From: an uncultured Clostridia bacterium
GTDB lineage: Bacteria; Bacillota; Clostridia; Christensenellales; Borkfalkiaceae
Length of the DNA stretch: 64,000 bases
Assembly (NCBI GenBank): GCA_934247935.1
Contig: CAKQKE010000002.1
Location: 1-64,000 of the forward strand
Direction of reading: 5' to 3'
Under the pieces are notes generated by a model. That model did no database searches. It had not been told where the DNA came from and saw only the letters and a program-made list of their open reading frames with translations. Positions 58,030 to 64,000 of this stretch are shown piece after piece. The position numbers and the translations under genes are program-made. How positions within the stretch are numbered: position 1 is the first letter of the stretch; every line of letters starts with the position of its first letter.

Positions 58030-59916
58030 TTATTTCTTTTCCGTATACGTCTTAAGCATATTCCACGTCTTGGTGTAGTCTTGAGCCGTGAAGAAAGAGT
58101 CATACGATACCGTGCCGTTTCTTATCTTACTGTTGAGGTAGTTTGCCCAGTCGTCGATCCAGTCGTTGTTGATTAAGAACCACCAGTCACCCGCTTGTTC
58201 GTACTCTGCAGCGTCGATAAACGCTTTAGCGTTTTGCGGATACATATTAGATTGAAGGAATACTTCGCTGTTTGCAAGGTCTCTTTGAAGAGGAATTGCA
58301 AAACCTTGTTGTGCCTGAGCGGTTTGACCTGCCGTTCCGCCGATGTACTCAATAAATTTCCATGCGGCATTGGGATATTTACTCTTTTCGGCAATAGCCA
58401 AAGCAACCGAACCGGAGTGACCTGCCATTTTGCCGTGTACCGCTACGTCGCCGTTTTCGTCATATTCTTTATATTGAACAAGGGGTGCAACGTCCCACTT
58501 GAACGCAGTTTTACCTTTAGAAACACGATCGTTGTAGTCTGCTTCGTTTTTGCTCATCAAATCTCTGAAAGAACAAACGTTCCATCTGCCGTCTACAAGC
58601 ATAGCGGTGTTGCCGTAAGCAAACGCTTGAGTCTTACCGGAGTCGCCGCCCAAAGATTGCGGTTTAGCGGTGATATTATAACCGTTTTTATCTCCGATTT
58701 TTTGGTTTGTAGCACTACCGAGTCTTACAAATTCTTCAAACGCTTCTTTTTGAGAAGGAAGCACGTTGAGTTGTCCTTTTTCTACCGCAGCCAATACCGC
58801 AGATTCTATCTGAGCACCGCTGAAGTGGTCTTTACCCGCAGCCGCAGCAGCAACGTCTTTTTCGTTTGCAAGTTTGTCTGCATAAGAAATTGTTTCGCCG
58901 GGATTGTAAGTGTTTCCGTTGATAGTGAACGGTTCTGCATTATCTGCTACGATATAGTTTTTAGTGGGATCGCAAAGAGTGAAATCATAGAAACCGCCGG
59001 TGTATTTAGTATCGTCGCTTTCAATGTACTCTATACAGTTGCCGCCAACGCCCCATCCATAGTTGAACCACCATTCTGTGAAGAAACCGAATATACCCTT
59101 CGTTCCGTTCGGGTCGTATTGATTTTGAATTACGGTAGAAAGCGTATAGCACTCTTCCCAACTCATCGGTACCTGGTTGTTGAACCATTTTTGACCGCTC
59201 TTATCTACGAAATAACCTTTTTCGGTTACTCTGTAATCTGCGGGAATCTGATAGTCGGTCTTTGTCTTACCTCTCGAATCGGCTGCGCCGTTGTTGAAAG
59301 CCTCGAGATTTTCGGCAGCAACCGAAATAACCTTTACGCCCGAGGTGTTGAACATTGTTTCGTTGTAATAAATAACGATAGGACCTATATCCTTGGGTAC
59401 GCCGTAATATTTACCGTTTGTACCTGCGGCATCGCCGTAAAGCGTGGTATTTACGTCGTAATAATATCTCTCTTTAACGTTGGGCCACAAATCTTCGATA
59501 TTGTAAACGCTTGATTGTTCCACAAGTTCGGTAATATCTTTAAGATATCCTCTTGTAGCGAAATCCTTATAGTCGGCATCGCCTACGTAGAATACGTCGG
59601 GACAAGCAGTCGTACCGAGTTGTAACGAAAGCGCATTGCCGTAGTCTGCCGAAGATTTATGTTTGTAATCTACAAATATTTTACCTTTATTTTCGGCGTT
59701 GAAGTTTTCAACGAGTTTTTCGAATACGGGCTTTTCATACTCGTCGCCGTAGCCCCAGAATTTGATTGTAACGGTTTTACTACCCGGTCTTACGTTACCG
59801 GATTCGTCCAACTCTATGTCGTTTCCGCCCTTGTTGCCGCCGCAACCCAAAAGACCGAAAGACAACGAAAGTATAAGCACCATTACAATGCTGAATAATT
59901 TAGAAAATCTTTTCAT
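58030..59916 (-). CDS. Large sugar ABC transporter substrate-binding lipoprotein (locus C)
   Basis: A 628-residue family 1 solute-binding protein with lipobox LLGC (Cys25). Typical features are VTIKFWGYGDEYEKPVFEKL, YYGVPKDIGPIVIYYNETMF, and QAFAYGNTAMLVDGRWNV near the hinge. It is about 150 residues longer than the other two binding proteins here, with extra segments around residues 190-230 and 320-400, consistent with a larger ligand. The ribosome site is GGAGGAAAAAA. It lies 157 bp after the LacI-type regulator gene. Confidence 0.93.
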   Translation of the reverse strand: MKRFSKLFSIVMVLILSLSFGLLGCGGNKGGNDIELDESGNVRPGSKTVTIKFWGYGDEYEKPVFEKLVENFNAENKGKIFVDYKHKSSADYGNALSLQLGTTACPDVFYVGDADYKDFATRGYLKDITELVEQSSVYNIEDLWPNVKERYYYDVNTTLYGDAAGTNGKYYGVPKDIGPIVIYYNETMFNTSGVKVISVAAENLEAFNNGAADSRGKTKTDYQIPADYRVTEKGYFVDKSGQKWFNNQVPMSWEECYTLSTVIQNQYDPNGTKGIFGFFTEWWFNYGWGVGGNCIEYIESDDTKYTGGFYDFTLCDPTKNYIVADNAEPFTINGNTYNPGETISYADKLANEKDVAAAAAGKDHFSGAQIESAVLAAVEKGQLNVLPSQKEAFEEFVRLGSATNQKIGDKNGYNITAKPQSLGGDSGKTQAFAYGNTAMLVDGRWNVCSFRDLMSKNEADYNDRVSKGKTAFKWDVAPLVQYKEYDENGDVAVHGKMAGHSGSVALAIAEKSKYPNAAWKFIEYIGGTAGQTAQAQQGFAIPLQRDLANSEVFLQSNMYPQNAKAFIDAAEYEQAGDWWFLINNDWIDDWANYLNSKIRNGTVSYDSFFTAQDYTKTWNMLKTYTEKK

Positions 59917-59948
59917 TTTTTTCCTCCATGTTTTTATATAAAATTTTA

Positions 59949-59995
59949 CGGCATAAGCCGAATTTTACTGTGTTAAAAATTTACGGCGTAAGCCG
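59949..59995. repeat. Two small palindromic repeats upstream of the locus C binding-protein gene
   Basis: CGGCATAAGCCG (59949-59960) and CGGCGTAAGCCG (59984-59995), each embedded in a similar T/A-rich flank (TTTACGGC-TAAGCCGAA) and 35 bp apart. They lie in the gap between the LacI-type regulator and the gene it probably controls, and are candidate operators. Confidence 0.5.
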
Positions 59996-60073
59996 AAATT
60001 TATTCTTGTTCATTAATCGTTTACCGCACGCATAAGCACTTTATAAAACGCATTAAAAGCCCTGAAATTAAAT

Positions 60074-61027
60074 TTAAACTTTTAAATTTACGTCGCACAC
60101 GGTAACGCTTCTGTTTTCTTTTGCGCCTTTTTCAACCTTTCTTATAAGTTTATCTATCGCAATTTCCACAAACGCCTTTTTGTCGTAACTGACCGAAACG
60201 ACGTCCAAAGGCAACCTGAATTCGCGCTGAAGATTATCAAAACCGACAATTTCGATTTTTTTGCCTGACTGTTTGCATTTTTCCATTACCTCGAAGACAA
60301 TCATGTCGTTGAAACAAAAAACGCCGTCGATATCATTGATTTTTAAAAGGTCTTTTACCTCTTCGACGTATTGTTTGTAATCGCCCTCGTGAGGAGCAAC
60401 GGAAATTCCGCTTTCGTTTAACGCTTTAATAAAACCCGCTTCTCTTTCGAACATACAGTCTATATTGGGACCGTCGCCGATAAAACGCATGCGCTTGCAA
60501 CCCTTGTTTAAAAGGTATTTTCCCGCAAGATAACCGCCTTTTTCGTTGTCAAGCACTACGCAATCGATTTTTTCGCTTTCGATTTTTCTGCCGAGGATTA
60601 CCGTAGGTATACCCTCTCTTTCGATAATCGTTTGCGCTTGTCTGTCCGGCGAGATAAGCGAAAGTATTCCGTCGACGTTGCGCGACAAAATGTTTTTTAC
60701 AGTGTCGGTATTAAACAGAGCGCTTGTGTTGATAAACGTAATGTAATTATAACCGTTTGCAAGCAACGCTTGTCCCGCATAATGCAAAATTATGGAATAA
60801 TACGGATTTAGTATACAGTCGTAAACTATGCCTATTGTTTTGGAAGTGCCGTTTCTTAAACTCGCCGCCGCCATATTCTGCACGTAACCGAGTTGATTGG
60901 CGATTTCCCTTATTTTTTCTTTAGTGTTTTCGGATATATCCCTTGAATCCATAAGTGCCCTCGATACGCAATTTACCGAGTAGCCGCTTATTTGCGCTAT
61001 ATCCTTGAGTGTAACTCTTTTAGTCAT
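60074..61027 (-). CDS. LacI-family transcriptional regulator
   Basis: A 317-residue LacI-type regulator. The N-terminal helix-turn-helix (VTLKDIAQISGYSVNCVSRAL, split around residues 5-25) and hinge helix (AAASLRNGTS) are followed by a periplasmic-binding-protein-like sensor domain (TIGIVYDCILNPYYS, FCFNDMIVFEVMEKC, EIVGFDN). It probably represses locus C and releases DNA on binding a sugar. The start is fixed by the family N-terminus, yet no Shine-Dalgarno sequence precedes it; instead a 15-bp hairpin ends 11 nt upstream. Confidence 0.93.
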   Translation of the reverse strand: MTKRVTLKDIAQISGYSVNCVSRALMDSRDISENTKEKIREIANQLGYVQNMAAASLRNGTSKTIGIVYDCILNPYYSIILHYAGQALLANGYNYITFINTSALFNTDTVKNILSRNVDGILSLISPDRQAQTIIEREGIPTVILGRKIESEKIDCVVLDNEKGGYLAGKYLLNKGCKRMRFIGDGPNIDCMFEREAGFIKALNESGISVAPHEGDYKQYVEEVKDLLKINDIDGVFCFNDMIVFEVMEKCKQSGKKIEIVGFDNLQREFRLPLDVVSVSYDKKAFVEIAIDKLIRKVEKGAKENRSVTVCDVNLKV

Positions 61028-61038
61028 TTTAATATATT

Positions 61039-61075
61039 TTTTACCGCGGTCGGTCGAAAGCCGACCGCGGTAAAA
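61039..61075 (-). promoter_or_regulatory. Strong hairpin just upstream of the LacI-type gene
   Basis: A perfect 15-bp stem (arm TTTTACCGCGGTCGG) with a seven-base loop. On the minus strand it is followed by AATATATTAAAATG, with no T run, so it is not an ordinary terminator. It separates the SGNH gene from the regulator gene and leaves only 11 nt before the regulator start codon. Confidence 0.65.
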
Positions 61076-61176
61076 CTTTTAAGTTATTTTATCTTTGCTT
61101 TTAATAATCCGCTTTGCGTAAATTGTCCTACGTCAAGTAAATTATTCCGCTTTTAATTTTAATCTAACGCTTGAAA

Positions 61177-64000
61177 TTATGCGCCTGTTACCGTGTAACC
61201 TTCTTTCCAGGAAATTCCGTTTTCGGTAACCGTGTAAGGACATTCGGAATTATAAATATGGTATGCGCCGCACCACCATAAACCGGGGTTTCCTTCGGTC
61301 ATGCCGGCAGCATTGTCTTCGTTTCTGAACGCAAGCATAATTTCTACGTCCTGAGTTTCGCTGAAAGGCATATCGTCGTAAGAAATAAACATTTCAAACG
61401 TAATTTCGTTCATGCCGTTTTCAAGGGCTTTATTCTTGAAGTTGAATGCTTTTCCCGAATCGGAATTACGAAGTACCGAAACGTATTTTTGCGTTCTCGA
61501 AGCAGCACCGTAAGTGAATTCTATGTTTGTATCTTCCCACCAATTTGCGCTGGTCGCATGCATAACGTTTGAAGAAACAGCCTTGCCCGCAACCATTATA
61601 CCGCCGTCAACCTTTGCCGCATAGAATCTTATGCTCTTGCCGGAATTGTCGGTTGCCACCGTTTCGTAATAGTGAGCGGAAAGCGTTGCGTTTGCTTCCC
61701 AATCCGCTATATCGCCGTCAACCAAAAGTCCGCTTTCGGTAGCAACGTTGAACAACTTGAGGTTTTCAAGTATTTCTGTATCTTCGGTTGTCGCAACGAC
61801 TTTGTTTACCTTCATATCAACGTTGAAACCGCCGATACCGGGGGTCGCTTCGTCTGCAGCACCGTAATATCCGTCGTGGATAATATATACGACGTTGTTG
61901 ACTACAAAGTAGTAAGTTCCGTTGTATTTAGCGATTGCCATTCTTACGTACTTACCGTTGAGGTAAGCAGCATCGGGAGCCGCCATAAACGGATTGAATA
62001 CTTGACCGCCGTTTTGAGGAGCGGTACCCCATACCCAGGCATTGCCCGTTTCAGTAGCCCTTTGAGTTACGCCTACGACTCTGTTGTCGGTAAAGGTTGT
62101 TCCGTTGCTGAGAGCGTCCATGTAGAACAAGAGCGTGCTGTTGCTGCTTCCTTTTACTACGATACCTGCCTTAGCGTATTTGTCTCCCTCGTTTACTTTT
62201 GTAAGAGTGAAGTTTGCTTCGAAATAGAAGTTTTTGCTGTTTATGTCAGAATAAAGGAGATTTTCTCCGATCAGGCTGCCGACGATTTCGCCGTTTTCCT
62301 CGGTGTAAGCAGCGTTTTCTGCAAAATTTTCACGAGTGAGCGTTGTGCCCGTAGTATCGTCGAGTTTAACTTTGATTTCTTCAATCTTTCCGCCGGCGAT
62401 TTCTTTAAGTTTTGCTTCGTCGGTAGTATAAGTGTATTCTTTTGCCGTCAAACCGAGGTTAAACGCCATTAAACCGACTTGAGCCGCGCCGTCTGTGTCG
62501 CTATAACCGACTTTAAGCGCAAGCGTTCCGTTTGCATACAAATAGAACGTATGACCGTATTTCAAAAGTCCGAGCGTTGTATAATTGCCGCTTGCGAAAG
62601 CAAGTCCCTCTATGGTTGCCGTCTTTTGAGTCGTCCAAGCCCAATCCGAAGTTCTGCCGCCGTTGCATGCTCTGAATACCGAACCCACCGTCGAGGAAGT
62701 ATCGGAAGCGGCGTCGATATAATAGAATACTTCGCCTACGCCTGTCTTTGCAACAATACCCATCTTGGGATATTTGTCGCTGTTATAAACGTTTTGTTTA
62801 GTAATTTTTGCTTCAAAATAGAAGTTTGCTGCAGGCGTTGCTTTATACCAGATCGCCTGTTCTTCTACGCCGGTGTTTACAACGTAAGGAGTTTCGCCGT
62901 TGTCGGCACTTGCATCCCAACCTGCAGAAATGACGTAACCTTCGTTGCTACCCATATGGTCGCCTTCGTCAATCGTTTCATCGAATGCGCCGAGTATCGC
63001 CTTTGTCCATTCTGCATAACCGAGTTTGGAAAGGTGGAGCGAATCGGCAAGTTTTGTCTGGTCGATTTCGGTTGTGTCGCTGTAGAAATCGATTACCGTG
63101 AGATAATCTTTATCTTTAGCATATTCTTTTACCAATCTGTTTGCCTCGACGTACATTTCTTGCTTATCAAGGAACATCATATTAGGATTTATGGTTATCC
63201 AATAGAACTTAACGTTTTCGTCGTAATTGCGATAACTTTCGATATAATTTTTAAAGTTTGCGGCAAACGTTTCGGGAGTATGTCCTGCGTCATCGATATC
63301 GTTTACGCCGATGTGCATTACAATGTTTTTCGCTTTATAACGTTTTGTATCGGAACCGATACGGCTCATCCAGTCTTTAACTTTAGTGCCGCCGACGCCG
63401 ATATTCGCTTGCGTGCCGCCGAGTTTTGCCATATCCGTTTCCCAAGCGCTCCAGAATGCTTTATCCACGTAAGAGTCGCCCGTAAAGAGATAATCTACTT
63501 CAACCCTGTCAAACTTATTGTTTTTAATCATCGGGTCGTTCTGGTCCGCTGTTGCCCTGTAGTTTGTGAGTTCGAGAGCAATGTTGTAAGACCAGACAGC
63601 CATACAGAATTGAGCGTTTGCAAGTTCGGGTTTGCTCTTTGAGAAAACTTCGTTGCCGTTTGCAAAGAATTTAAATGCTTCTTCTTCTCTGTATACGCCG
63701 AGTTGTACCGATAAGTTGGGGTTGTAATTGATATTTACTAATTGGTGAGTACTCCAATCGGGCACACCGTTTTTGACTTCGACTATACCTACATTTTTAC
63801 CCGTGATAGAACCTGCGCCCACAACGCCCGCATTATCGGGAGACATGGCATCGATATGGAAGAAGTATCCCGTACCGTTGTATACTACGGCAATACCGAA
63901 TTTTCCGTATTTTTCTCCGTTTTGTACTTGCAAAGCCCTGAAATCGCTTTCCGCATACATAATCGTGTTGTTTACTTTGTAGAAATAAAGTTCGTTGTTC
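61177..64000 (-). CDS. Multimodular SGNH esterase-like protein (5' end beyond window)
   Basis: At least 940 residues; the frame stays open to the window edge, and the first visible residues already lie inside a module, so the ATG at 63960 is not the true start. Counting from that Met, residues 1-145 are a beta module, about 150-330 an SGNH hydrolase (GDSYVD with Ser163, GVND with Asn220, DSLH with Asp306 and His309), about 340-520 and 545-735 two more copies of the same module, and about 745-927 a CBM9-like domain (LLVDGDIADWE). The module recurs at the end of the locus C GH43 enzyme. A secreted carbohydrate esterase removing acetyl groups from hemicellulose or pectin is the best guess. Confidence 0.8.
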   Translation of the reverse strand, partial: NNELYFYKVNNTIMYAESDFRALQVQNGEKYGKFGIAVVYNGTGYFFHIDAMSPDNAGVVGAGSITGKNVGIVEVKNGVPDWSTHQLVNINYNPNLSVQLGVYREEEAFKFFANGNEVFSKSKPELANAQFCMAVWSYNIALELTNYRATADQNDPMIKNNKFDRVEVDYLFTGDSYVDKAFWSAWETDMAKLGGTQANIGVGGTKVKDWMSRIGSDTKRYKAKNIVMHIGVNDIDDAGHTPETFAANFKNYIESYRNYDENVKFYWITINPNMMFLDKQEMYVEANRLVKEYAKDKDYLTVIDFYSDTTEIDQTKLADSLHLSKLGYAEWTKAILGAFDETIDEGDHMGSNEGYVISAGWDASADNGETPYVVNTGVEEQAIWYKATPAANFYFEAKITKQNVYNSDKYPKMGIVAKTGVGEVFYYIDAASDTSSTVGSVFRACNGGRTSDWAWTTQKTATIEGLAFASGNYTTLGLLKYGHTFYLYANGTLALKVGYSDTDGAAQVGLMAFNLGLTAKEYTYTTDEAKLKEIAGGKIEEIKVKLDDTTGTTLTRENFAENAAYTEENGEIVGSLIGENLLYSDINSKNFYFEANFTLTKVNEGDKYAKAGIVVKGSSNSTLLFYMDALSNGTTFTDNRVVGVTQRATETGNAWVWGTAPQNGGQVFNPFMAAPDAAYLNGKYVRMAIAKYNGTYYFVVNNVVYIIHDGYYGAADEATPGIGGFNVDMKVNKVVATTEDTEILENLKLFNVATESGLLVDGDIADWEANATLSAHYYETVATDNSGKSIRFYAAKVDGGIMVAGKAVSSNVMHATSANWWEDTNIEFTYGAASRTQKYVSVLRNSDSGKAFNFKNKALENGMNEITFEMFISYDDMPFSETQDVEIMLAFRNEDNAAGMTEGNPGLWWCGAYHIYNSECPYTVTENGISWKEGYTVTGA

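Noticed and set aside
58195..59514. 439-residue plus-strand frame opposite the locus C binding-protein gene
   Set aside because: A shadow of a clear solute-binding protein gene, with no ribosome site.
61039..61075. Rho-independent terminator after the SGNH gene
   Set aside because: The stem is strong, but the minus strand continues AATATATT with no T run and reaches the next start codon in 11 nt; listed as a regulatory hairpin instead.
62479..63642. 387-residue plus-strand frame opposite the SGNH protein
   Set aside because: Composition is typical of an antisense shadow; the minus-strand frame has full SGNH motifs.
1..64000. CRISPR array, prophage or insertion sequence
   Set aside because: Looked for short regularly spaced repeats, transposase and phage structural genes on both strands; none seen.

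Overview
The window looks like the chromosome of an uncultured, probably gut-dwelling Clostridia member (Christensenellales-like is my guess from gene content and style; no rRNA is present to test it). The clues are a polA-coaE-lytic transglycosylase cluster, a class I heat-shock operator (CIRCE) in front of htpG, a three-subunit NADH/ferredoxin-type [FeFe]-hydrogenase, many lipoproteins with Gly/Asn-rich linkers, and strong AGGAGG ribosome sites. No phage, insertion sequence or CRISPR array is visible.

Layout. 1-530: a 207-bp tandem repeat carrying the 3' end of tRNA-Ser, running into an intact tRNA-Ser(UGA) on the minus strand. 0.9-9.7 kb: housekeeping genes (YfhO-like membrane protein, an acidic membrane-anchored protein of unknown function, lytic transglycosylase, coaE, polA). 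9.8-12.9 kb: tRNA-Leu(CAA) and an AT-rich restriction-modification pair that looks acquired. 13.2-24.2 kb: an eight-gene minus-strand operon (locus A) for uptake and processing of an unknown glycan or oligosaccharide: ABC transporter with its own ATPase, two CBM-type lipoproteins, a DraG-fold lipoprotein and a cytosolic TIM-barrel protein, facing a divergent AraC activator. 25.3-27.8 kb: a beta-helix lipoprotein and a GT8/SGNH-hydrolase pair. 28.1-30.1 kb: htpG with a sigma-A promoter and CIRCE. 30.3-42.8 kb: locus B, with two GH43 lipoproteins, a CBM9-type secreted protein, binding protein, two permeases and an unusual ArsR-type regulator. 43.4 kb: ung. 44.4-48.5 kb: hydCBA. 49.3-53.2 kb: a MalK/MsmK-type ATPase and three membrane proteins, one DUF624-like. 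53.5-64 kb: locus C, with a GH43 lipoprotein, permeases, binding protein, LacI regulator and a multimodular SGNH esterase-like protein cut by the window end.

Together the three carbohydrate loci suggest a forager of plant hemicellulose or pectin side chains (arabinan/arabinoxylan is the likely class because of three GH43 enzymes and an esterase-like protein): surface lipoproteins bind and trim the glycan, three CUT1-type ABC transporters import oligosaccharides, and hydABC disposes of fermentation electrons as H2. Loci B and C carry no ATPase, so they probably share one of the two MsmK-type ATPases. Substrate assignments are inference.

The observations most worth following are the tRNA-end repeat array, the DraG-fold lipoprotein, the ArsR regulator with a beta-rich sensor domain and palindromic sites, the hairpins that separate binding-protein genes from permease genes, and a glycan-associated module shared between the GH43 and SGNH proteins of locus C.
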